Source: Stenogyne calaminthoides
Lineage: Eukaryota > Streptophyta > Magnoliopsida > Lamiales > Lamiaceae
NCBI GenBank assembly: GCA_037126765.1
Contig: JBBCBC010000019.1
Location: forward strand, 30,960,222 to 31,024,221
Direction of reading: 5' to 3'
DNA: 64,000 nucleotides
Part shown: one piece after another, positions 55,739 to 64,000 of the stretch
How the letters are laid out: each line of letters opens with the position of its first letter
Numbering within the stretch: position 1 is the first letter of the stretch
The notes under the pieces: generated by a model
Seen by the model: the letters and a program-made list of their open reading frames with translations, nothing else
Databases searched by the model: none
Told to the model about the DNA's origin: nothing
Translations under genes and position numbers: made by a program

Positions 55739-56430
55739 ATTGCTGCTTCACAAGCAGCTACGTATTCAGCTTCCATGGTAGAATCGGCGATGCATTTCTG
55801 CTTTACGTTTCTCCATGTCATGGCTCCTCCCCCCATGCAAAACACACTACCCGAGGTAGACTTTCTGGAGTCAATGTATGATTGGAAATCCGAGTCCGTG
55901 TAACCGATGGGGATTAGAGTGTCTAACTGGTAAACTAACATTTTGTCACGTGTCCTCTTCAGATACTTCAGAATGTTCTTTACCGCAGTCCAATGCGCTT
56001 TCCCCGGGTTGCTTTGATATCTAGCTACCATGCCTATGGCAAAACAAATATCCAGTCTCGTGCATAGCATTGCGTACATGAGGCTTCCTACAGCCGAAGC
56101 ATAAGGGATGTCTTTCATGTCATCTATCTCATTCTGTGTTTTGGGACACATTTCCTTGGATAGATGGATTCCATGTCCCAGAGGGGCACAAAGTCTTTCT
56201 TGGAATCTTGCATCTTCAAGCGTTTCAAAAAAAAGGTACATATATATGAGGCTTATGAAAGACCGATCATCATTTTCTTGCGATTTCGAGTGATCTTGAT
56301 CCCTAGGATGTGACCGGCTTCACCTAAATCCTTCATATCAAATTGTTTTGACAGTCATGCCCTTATGTCCGATAACACCTTTACATCATTTTCGATGAGC
56401 AGTATGTCGTCAACGTATAGTACCAAAAAT
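55739..56430 (-). pseudogene. copia-2 RT end and RNase H
   Basis: The YVDD box lies near 56,405-56,425 (VLYVDDIL). The next frame holds QNEIDDMKDIPYASAVGSLM, TRLDICFAIGMVARYQSNPG, KYLKRTRDKMLVYQ, GYTDSDFQSYIDSRKSTSG and STMEAEYVAACEA, the usual copia RNase H with DSD and E residues. It is cut at about 55739 by the junction with the Tat-2 antisense gene. Confidence 0.85.
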
Positions 56431-56949
56431 ACCAATGCAGTTCCGTCACGCTTTTTGTAAACACAACTTTCAAAGTTGTTTTGATCAAAAACCGTAGGAT
56501 TTTATAACTTGATCAAAACACTGATTCCAAGCACGGGATGCTTACTTCAGCCCATAAATGGACTTCTTAAGCTTGCATACCAGATGCTCTTGACCTTTTT
56601 CAATGAAGCCTTCGGGTTGTTGCATATAGATTTCTTCGTCAAGACTTCCATTGAGGAAAGCTGTCTTGACATCCATTTTCCAGATCTCAAAGTCTAAGTG
56701 CGCAGCAATCGACAAGAGAATGCGGATGGACTTGAGCATGGCTACTGACAAAAAGATTTCCTCATAGTCGATCCCTTCTTTCTGAGTATACCCTTTCGCC
56801 ACTAGTCTTGCCTTAAAAGTTTCAACCTTTCCGCCCGATCCCCTTTTTCTCTTGTATACCCACTTGCATCCAATGGGTATTACCCCATTAAGTGGTTCGA
56901 CTAGCTCCCACACTTTGTTGTGATCCATTGAACCCATTTCGGCTTCCAT
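56431..56949 (-). pseudogene. copia-2 reverse transcriptase, N-terminal part
   Basis: Minus-strand frame MEAEMGSMDHNKVWELVEP, GCKWVYKRKRGSGGKVETFK, ARLVAKGYTQKEGIDYEEIF, KMDVKTAFLNGSLDEEIYM and QPEGFIEKGQEHLVCKLKKS. These are the fingers-palm blocks of copia RT, with the catalytic Asp in KMDVKTAFL. A frameshift after KSIYGLK separates it from the YVDD part. Confidence 0.88.
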
Positions 56950-57026
56950 TGATGTTTGTCAAGAAGTTGCATCTTTGTCTTGAATCGCCTCATTGTAGGA
57001 CCAGGGATCTGATTATTCGCCTGAGA

Positions 57027-58178
57027 TCAAGTCCAAGACTCTCCAATCCCTAAGAATCGGACAACCCTCCTACTACGATGAGATTTCGGTTGTGAAGGCG
57101 TGACGTTTGGTATATCATTTTGTACAGTTGGCAATGGAGTTGGCCCCTTAAGTTCTTCCAAGGTAATTTCACTTCTAGGCTTTTTGTCGTTCATATAGTC
57201 TTCTTCCAAAAATCTAAAGTGCGTACTGATTACAAACTTTTGATCTTCGGGACCATAGAACATGCATCCTTTCATCCCTTCAGGGTACCCAATGAATAGC
57301 CTTAATTCCGAACGTGCATCCAACTTACCAGCTTCCTTATCCAACATGTATGCCGGACACCCCCAGATCCTGATGTGTCCATAACTGGGCTTGTGTCCTG
57401 TCCACAACTCTCTCGGGGTTTTAGGAACCGATTTGGATGGCACTAAGTTTAGAATATAGGCCGTTGTTTCCAAAGCGTAACCCCATAACGATTTTGGTAA
57501 ATCTGCATAACTCATCATTGATCTTACCATTTCTAGAAGCGTTCTATTTCTTCATTCTACAACCCCGTTTTGTTGAGGGGTACAGGGTGCAGTCAACTGG
57601 GATGCAATCCCCTCTTCCGACTGGTAGTTCAAGAATTCATCACTGAGGTATTCGCTTCCACGATCAGATCGTAGAAACTTGATAGTCTTTTTCTTATGAT
57701 TCTCTGCTTGAGCCTTAAATTCTTTGAATTTATCGAAGGTCTCAGATTTATGCTTCATTAGGAAAATGTATCCGTAGCGTGAGTAATCATCGATAAACGT
57801 AACGAAATACTCGTAGCCTTCTCTAGCTTTAATTTGCATTGGACCACACACGTCGGTGTGAACGATTTCTAACACTTCCTTAGCTCTAAGCCCCTTAGCT
57901 CCAAATGCCCTCTTGGTCATTTTACCCTCCAAGCATGATTCGCAAGTTGGAAATGGTTCAACCTGGAGAGACCCCAATGAACCATCTTGAACCAACCTTT
58001 GAATCTTTTTTGGGTTAATATGACCTAATCTTAGGTGCCAAAGAAGTGTTTCGTTCACGTTAGTCGAATGCTTTCTTTTACATGAAATAGTAGATGAGTT
58101 ATACGATGCATTTTGTGAGTGGTGTGCACATTTAATAATATAGAGATTGTTCCGTAAAATTCCACGACAGATAATCAC
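57027..58178 (-). pseudogene. copia-2 integrase
   Basis: Minus strand. HHCC zinc finger: LLWHLRLGHINPKK with later CESCLEGK. The DDE core shows VHTDVCGPM (first D), FLRSDRGSEYLSDEF (second D) and PQQNGVVE (E). A one-base break near 57,531-57,552 separates the C-terminal part (MVRSMMSYADLPKSLWGYAL, with LRLFIGYPEGMKGCMFYGPE). It would insert the cDNA copy into the genome if intact. Confidence 0.88.
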
Positions 58179-58418
58179 ATCGTTACGAAAAACAGTAACA
58201 TGTTTATTAAAACGAACAAAATATCCATCGACAAATAGTTTAGAAACTGAAATAAGGTTTTTCTGAAAAATAGGAACATAAAGAACATCTCTTAAAATTT
58301 AAAACTGATCTTCAAAAGATATGTGCACGTCTCCCACTGCTTCAGCTGCCGCTCTCGTAGCATCGCCTAGCGTGATGAGGATATCACTTCCACTAAGTTG
58401 TCGGGTCCGCTTGAACCC

Positions 58419-59319
58419 CTATAACGTGAAACAAACATGATCAGTGGATTCCGTATCGACTAACCACGAATGGGTAGCATACTCGGCCAAACAAGTTTCA
58501 ACAACTAGTGAGTGAGAATTACCTTTCTTTCCATTCCTTTTGGGATTGAGACAGGCTGACCTCCAATGTCCTTCTTCACCGCACTTGAAACATTTTCCCT
58601 TTGGTTTCTTTTGGACCTTTAGCCAACTGGCCTTCTTACCCTTTTTCTTAGTGACCTTGCTTTTGATCGGACCATTCATCTTCTCAATGATCTTACCCAC
58701 CATTGGCCTAGATCTCGAGAGAAGTTTCTTAGTCGCCAAAGCTTCGTCTTCTTATCCCAAGTGTTTCTCTATCGTCTCCAAGATTTCTTGCAGAGTATCC
58801 ATGGTAAACATGTGATCACTCATCACAAAACCACAGTAGAACTCATTAAAGTGCCTTGGAAGAGTTAGGAACAAGAATTCGATCTGAGCCTCATCACAGT
58901 ACCGAGTACCGAGGTAAGCAAGTTTTTCAAAATGGCGTATGATCTTGAGAATGTGATCCCTCACGGGCATTCCTTCGATCATTTTCAACGTTTCCACACC
59001 ATTTTGATGAAACTCTTTGGCCACATTGCTCTCTGAGAAAAATATTCCTCAAGACTTTGTACAATTTCCGCAGCCGAATCAACCCCCTCATGAATGAGTC
59101 TCAAATCATCAGACAGTGAAGTCAAGATTACGAGTTTCATTGATTCGTTTGCTTGCTCCCAGATTTTGTACATACATCTTTCTGTATTTGATGACCTTTC
59201 AGTTGATTTTTCAGGTTTTTGCCCACCAAGAACCCAATGATATTTTTGTGCAGTGAGGACAAAAGGCATATTACGTTTCCAAATGACATAGTTTTCAGTG
59301 GATTAAAAGATTGCGACAT
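58419..59319 (-). pseudogene. copia-2 gag and protease
   Basis: The ATG at 59319 gives MSQSFNPLK. Compared with copia-1 about ten codons are lost after it. Frames then give VILTSLSDDLRLIHEGVDSA, GVETLKMIEGMPVRDHILKI and the CCHC knuckle CFKCGEEGHWRSAC. The protease motif reads WLVDTESTDHV: the normal triad D-S/T-G is D-T-E here, so protease should be inactive. Several frameshifts interrupt gag. Confidence 0.82.
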
Positions 59320-60044
59320 GATGAAACTGAAAATAAACATATATCTTGTGTCAATATCCGGATCAACACAAAGAAAATCACATAATTTGATCACATGATT
59401 CATATTGAAATCTCAAAAAAAATATGAACATGTATCAGCCAACATCTCAAACAGATTTAAATGAGCCTTGTGGGAGGGTCATCATTTAAATCACATTCAA
59501 GCAGGTCACAAACAATAACAGTTACAAAACCTTTAATTTAAAAAATTAATAGTCGGCTCCCACTTGACCAATATAAAATTGACTGGGACTTCGGTGAAGT
59601 ATATGCATATCAATTTTATACCTAAGTAATAACCATGATTAAATACAGAATTACTACTTCATTTTGAACGAGCCTCGTGGGAGGGTCATCGTCACCACTA
59701 ATAATAATTCACAATCATCATTTTGAGAATTTATTCATGTGAAAGCTATCTTTTGACCGTCCCGTAGGGGAATTTCTCCAAAAGATTTCAAAAATAAATA
59801 AATCATGGAGGTCAAAATTAATTCGATTCAAAACCAAATTAATTATTAAAACATACTTAGTAATTTTTGAGTTTGAGATTTTTCGTTGAGCAATTCTCAT
59901 GCAAACAAATTTAAATAAATTAAATAAAGCATAAGAAAAAAAACAACAATAAATCAAGCAAAGCAGAAAATAAACACATTGGGCACGTATTATCCAACTG
60001 TCATGGTTTGATTTTCCTTGGATTGATCTTGAAGAAACACCGTC

Positions 60045-60465
60045 TTGAATTTCTTCCACTCGTTCATCTCGAAAAAATATTCCGTCTTTGAACGCCACAT
60101 GGCATTTCGCGGCGGGATGCACGCCGCATCCGCCGACCACTTGGCGAACTACCATGCCAGCGCAAGCAGCGTTCATCGCTCATCCCCTCCACAGTCTCGC
60201 GACCTCGGCGAGCATCGGCAGCACCGCACATGCCCGCCACACTTGCTTTCGCCGCCTTTCGGGCATGATCGCCATTTATCGCGCCCGTCGCGTACAAGAT
60301 CTAGGGCCGATCCCGCCCGACGCCGTGCGCCTAGGCCCGTTCGACTAGCAATGTCTGCATCGCGCACGTGCCTCCCTTGGCACGTTTCGCACGATGCACG
60401 TCGCCCACATACGGTTTCGGATCCGTTTTAACTCCTCTTCTCCGTTTTCATCTTCGATCAGGTTA
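60045..60465. other. CpG-rich leader island of copia-2
   Basis: GC- and CpG-rich block (GCGGCGGGATGCACGCCGCA, GGCGAGCATCGGCAGCACC) between gag and PBS in an AT-rich element. The boundaries match those of the copia-1 island: CACCGTCTTGAATTTCTTCC on one side and GGTTACAATTTATTTA on the other. Inside, the two blocks are much less alike than at their edges. No known protein is encoded. Confidence 0.6.
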
Positions 60466-60748
60466 CAATTTATTTAATGAAAAATAAATACACCTTAAAT
60501 CTAGACTAGTCTATTACACTTGAACAAATCAAATAGTCTAATCTACTCGTGGATTTTCTCACGAGAAAAATAAATCTGAACGAGTCGAATTAAAAAATCA
60601 TTCATTCATACGCATGAAAATTAAACACATTAAATACCATGACAATTGGATACCTGCAAAACAGATCTAGCAATTCTACAATCCAATTTTCAAATTAATG
60701 TCCAACATAATTTAAATAACAATTTAAAATTCAGAGCTCGAAACCAGA

Positions 60749-60760
60749 GCTCTGATACCA
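60749..60760 (-). promoter_or_regulatory. copia-2 primer-binding site (tRNA-iMet)
   Basis: Minus strand TGGTATCAGAGC, two bases from the LTR end. This is the standard sequence complementary to the 3' end of plant initiator tRNA-Met, used to prime first-strand cDNA. Copia-1 has a mutated version. Confidence 0.9.
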
Positions 60761-60762
60761 GT

Positions 60763-62465
60763 TGTTGGGAAATTAGGGGTGCCCGGATATATTCGAGATG
60801 ATTTTAAATACATATTTAAATTAATCAATTAATTACTAACATGAATTAATCCTAAATCAATTCAACATAATAATTAATAAGCGAATAAACAACATGCGTA
60901 CAGGTAATCCACGTAAATCCTAAGCATGCGGAATCTAGGAGTTACGAGATTACTAACCTCTTGTTGAGACGACTAATGAGATGATGGATCAACACAAAAA
61001 GCCTTCTCAAATATGTCCCAAGTCCATGAACGCAATCCGGTGGGAGGATTCACACGAACAATTTTAATAAGAGGGAAAACAAAAATTATTTTGCCACCAC
61101 CTTTGTGGATTTCTAATATTTTCAACACATGGAATTGCAGCTGGGAATGAAAAATTCATCCCCTATTTATAGGGAGGAGGGGGCGATTTTTAGGTCAAGA
61201 AATTGAGGGAGAAAATCTTTTCTTGGTCTCCAAGAAATCTTGAATATATCTCCTATATTCTTTTCTCCTTAATTAAATTTTCCATAAAAATCTCTTCCCC
61301 TATTTATCCCTAATTTTCGAAAATAACAAGGCAAAAAGAATCAAGATTTGACTTCTTGAATTTATGGGATAATTATGTATTCCTACAATACTTATCTCTT
61401 TCCATAAAATATCTACAAGAAAATCAAGACAATCTTTTCTTCCTTTTTCCTACATATTTTTCGAAAATATTCATAGAAATATTAGGCAAAATATTTTCTT
61501 CTCTCTTTCATTAATTACTTTATTTTGGGCTATTTGAGGGGCCTTTAGGAGAATTAAGATTGGACCTCCAATGGACTATGAAGCTATAATATTAGGTCAA
61601 ATATTATTCAAAGTCTATTAATATTAATTTATTCTACTATAAAATTAATATTGAACTATCCATCTTAACCCATATTACGACTTTACTATAATATGGCTCC
61701 CGGTCATTATTTCCCGTGTCTAAGATTATTTTAGTCCATTAATTAATTAAGCCACTGAACAAGCTTTATATTAATTAATATATTTATCCTTGGAGTAAAG
61801 ACAGCTCAACATTATTATTCATACCGGAAATAAATTTCCACTTGCAAGATTTGGTATGATAAAGGTTCTGAGCCCACCAAGGGGAAAAATCAAACAAGAC
61901 GTACTTGCACACGATTCTCCATATTAAATATCATCAATCGTCATGTAATTAATAATATTGCCCAAGATATAAGGTATTGAATCATAATGACTCCCTTCCT
62001 ATCATAAGTCAAAGCAATAGTTATTAATTTCACACGATCCTATTTAAGGGACGTAGACTAAGAAACAACACACCACTGAGGTCTAATTCTTGTATATTCA
62101 GTACCGAAGAATTTATCCTCCTTTAGGTCCTATTCAGCGCATCCAAATGCACTAGTATAATCTCTTGGTCAAGACAAGCCAATCCGAGTCTTATACATCA
62201 ACCTTTCATGATGGTTTGTTCATTTCCATCTAGGTTGTGAATTTGTAGTTAATTTCGAGGAGCTGTTAATTTGATCTTCTGGTATCACCAAATTAACTAC
62301 AACGTAATACATACTGACTTTATTGAACGGATTTACAATAAATATATATAACATTCATTCATATTTAAATGCAATATATGATTAATAATTTATTTCAGTA
62401 AATAAATAAGAAAACTAAGTTTGGTTATACAAAATAAATCCATACTTTTCAGTATAACCCCAACA
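60763..62465 (-). repeat. copia-2 5' LTR
   Basis: 1,703 bp, TGTTGGGAAATTAG at the inner end, ATAACCCCAACA at the outer end. Alignable with the copia-1 LTR through most of its length (TTGTGGATTT, GGAATTG..CTGGGAATGAAA, GGAGAATTAAGATTGGACCT), so both belong to one family. No partner LTR remains. Confidence 0.88.
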
Positions 62466-63262
62466 CATTCCAGACCGCTAATGAGTGCTTCATACTCTGC
62501 TTCGTTGTTGGTAGCAGGAAATTTGAAAGTGATGGCATTCTGAAAAGATGTGCCATCCGGGCTAATCAATACCACGCCTGCCCTGATTTATTAGCCTCCA
62601 GGGACCCATCCATGTATAACTCCCAAGGCGGGTTGGTTGTGCCGCTATCCCCCGGTGGGAAAGTTAGCTCGACAAGGAAATCAGCTAATGCTTGAGCTTT
62701 AATCGCAGGTCATGGTGCGTACGTTACACCATATTGCCCGACTTCAATAGCCCACTTGAGGCACCGACTTGATGTATAAGGTCGATGGAGAATGTTGCGG
62801 AGGGGTAAAGAGGTGAGGACTTCGACCTGATAATCGAAGAAATACGGCCTTAACTTTCACACGCTCATGACTAGAGCGTAGGCTAACTTTTTCATGCGGG
62901 ATATCGTTGCTCGGTCTCGCTCAGAGCCTGACTTACAAAGTAAATGGGAAGGTGAGCCTGACCTTCTGCTCGTACGAGTACTGCTCTCAGAGCTGTTTCT
63001 GAGGCCACTAAATATAGAAAAAGTTTCTCTCCGGGGATTGGCTTGGCTAGTATTCCGACATTGGCCAAGTAGTCCTTGATCTTGTCGAGTGGTTCTTGGC
63101 TCTCCGTCGTCCATTCGAACTTTGACTTCCTCCGGATCGTGTCGAACATGGGTTTGCATTTATCCCCCATTCTAGAGATGAACCTGTTCAAAGCGGCTAA
63201 GCATCCGGTTAACTTTTGGACCTCCTTCACTGTTCTTGGCGCTCCCATGTCCAGAATAGCTT
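62466..63262 (-). pseudogene. Tat-2 RNase H and second (archaeal-type) RNase H
   Basis: Minus strand: INRFISRMGDKC-like connection near 63,170 (FISRMGDKCKPMFDTI), then SETALRAVLVRAEGQAHLPI and YFVSQALSETEQRYP, then the second RNase H: WELYMDGSLEANKSG near 62,610 and FKFPATNNEAEYEALISGLE near 62,475-62,530. Dual RNase H is a mark of Tat elements. The copia-2 LTR cuts the second domain just after the NNEAEYEAL block, and frameshifts are present. Confidence 0.82.
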
Positions 63263-63974
63263 TTATTTTGGCTGGATTTTCCTCAATCGCCGCTTGCTAA
63301 CTAGATGACCCAAAAATTTGCCCGACTCGACCCCAAAATTGCATTTCTTCGGATTGCGCCTCATGTTGTACCTTCTAAGGACCTCGAAGGTCTGTGCGAG
63401 GTGCATTAGATGATCCTCTTTTCGTAAAATTTTGACGACGATGTCATCTACATATACCTCTACCGACTTGCCTATCTGCTCGGCGAACATGTGGTTGACT
63501 AGTCTCTGATACGTGGCTCCGACATTTTTCAAGTCGAATGGCATCATCTTCCAGCAATACATGTTCTTTTCGGTTAGAAAAGATGTGTGCTGTCGGTCGG
63601 GCTCGTGCATGGCTATCTGATGGTATCCAGCGAATGCATCCATGAAAGACATCATCTCATGTCCCGCCGTGTTGTCAATTAAATGGTCGATGTGCGGCAT
63701 TGGAAAGAAATCTTTTGGGCATGCCTCATTGAGGTCGGTGAAATCGATGCAAAGTCGCCAAGTCCCATTTGATTTTTTTCACAAGTACAGCATTGGCGAC
63801 CCATCGCGGTTGATCGGCTTGCATGATCAAATCATTATCTAGTAAATTTTTTACCTCCTCCGCGAGGGCAGCATATTTCTCTGGGCCAAATTTCCTCCTT
63901 TTCTGAGCTATTGGTCTTCTCGTTGGATCAATATGTAGGCGGTGGCATGCGATTTGAGGGTCGATTCCGATCAT
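63263..63974 (-). pseudogene. Tat-2 reverse transcriptase
   Basis: Minus strand: MIGIDPQIACHRLHIDPTRR, QKRRKFGPEKYAALAEEV, QPRWVANAVLVKK, then after a shift MPHIDHLIDNTAGHEMMSFM with FMDAFAGYHQIAMH (motif A), MPFDLKNVGATYQRLVNHMF (motif B, usual MPFGLKNAGATYQ) and VYVDDIVVKI (motif C). It is better preserved than the Tat-1 copy. Upstream parts continue beyond the window. Confidence 0.88.
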
Positions 63975-64000
63975 GTCCTTGTGTGACCAAGCAAATGTTG

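Larger units (their letters stand above)
55739..62465 (-). mobile_element. Ty1/copia retrotransposon (copia-2), 3' end deleted, nested in Tat-2
   Basis: Minus strand: 5' LTR 60763-62465, PBS at 60749-60760, leader with GC-rich island, gag, protease, integrase, RT, RNase H. The element ends abruptly within RNase H at about 55739 and has no 3' LTR. It is a longer relative of copia-1 with a matching leader and gag. The outer LTR end lies inside Tat-2 RNase H sequence. Frameshifts in gag and RT regions show it is dead. Confidence 0.9.
53981..64000 (-). mobile_element. Second Tat-lineage retrotransposon (Tat-2), runs off the window, split by copia-2
   Basis: Minus-oriented. The 3' LTR (53981-54618) is at the left, then an antisense ORF, then a gap filled by copia-2 (55739-62465), then RNase H and RT, with the rest beyond 64000. 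The LTR differs from Tat-1 but shares the block GACTACGTCCGGAGGCATCC (Tat-1 GACTACTCTGGGAGCATACC) and the same internal layout. Integrase is missing between the antisense gene and RNase H, so a deletion accompanied or followed the copia insertion. Confidence 0.85.

Noticed and set aside
60749..60760. Possible tRNA-Met gene fragment
   Set aside because: Only the 12-nt complement to the tRNA 3' end is present, beside an LTR; it is a primer-binding site. No cloverleaf is found here or elsewhere in the window.

Overview
The window is nuclear DNA of a flowering plant, most probably a eudicot. It has intron-containing minus-strand genes with GT..AG junctions, a plant NPF/PTR peptide transporter, a CC-NB-ARC-LRR resistance-gene relic, an ELM2-domain protein, and dense nested plant transposons (Ty3/gypsy Tat lineage, Ty1/copia, CACTA, hAT and several MITE families). 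The species cannot be fixed from sequence alone.

Layout. 1-2,605: AT-rich DNA with small MITEs. 2,606-6,074: a CNL resistance-gene pseudogene with a frameshift at the end of NB-ARC and an eroded LRR. 6,458-17,954: a complete-ended Tat retrotransposon (5-bp TSD GTTCC, two LTRs) on the minus strand; gag-PR-RT-RH are decayed, no integrase is seen, and an antisense multi-exon gene sits on the plus strand. 18,430-20,140: an RNase H-like relic and MITEs. 21,493-22,221: an ELM2 gene (minus). 26,180-31,217: hAT-like elements, one split by a copia derivative that has lost its pol. 32,330-37,345: a CACTA derivative with a TNP2 start, a TNPA-like gene and a Ulp1-type protease. 38,183-41,603: MITEs, a tandem array of snRNA-type promoter modules, and minisatellite-bearing repeats. 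42,661-44,370: a large palindrome made of two head-to-head FAR1/FRS-like transposase relics. 46,362-47,274: a two-exon gene for a small conserved plant protein. 49,174-52,102: a four-coding-exon NPF8-type di/tripeptide transporter. 52,844-53,757: a repeat flanked by 17-bp direct repeats. 53,981 to the window end: a second Tat element, split by a 6.7-kb copia element, with pol running out of the window.

Probable working host genes are few: the NPF transporter, the small membrane-anchored protein and the ELM2 protein, all on the minus strand. They do not form an operon and no shared pathway is evident. Almost everything else is transposon sequence, much of it nested. The observations most worth following are the FRS palindrome (a possible hairpin-RNA source), the array of USE+TATA modules with a constant 32-nt spacing, the antisense gene with its own TATA box at the same place in two different Tat elements, and the CpG-rich leader island kept in both copia elements.
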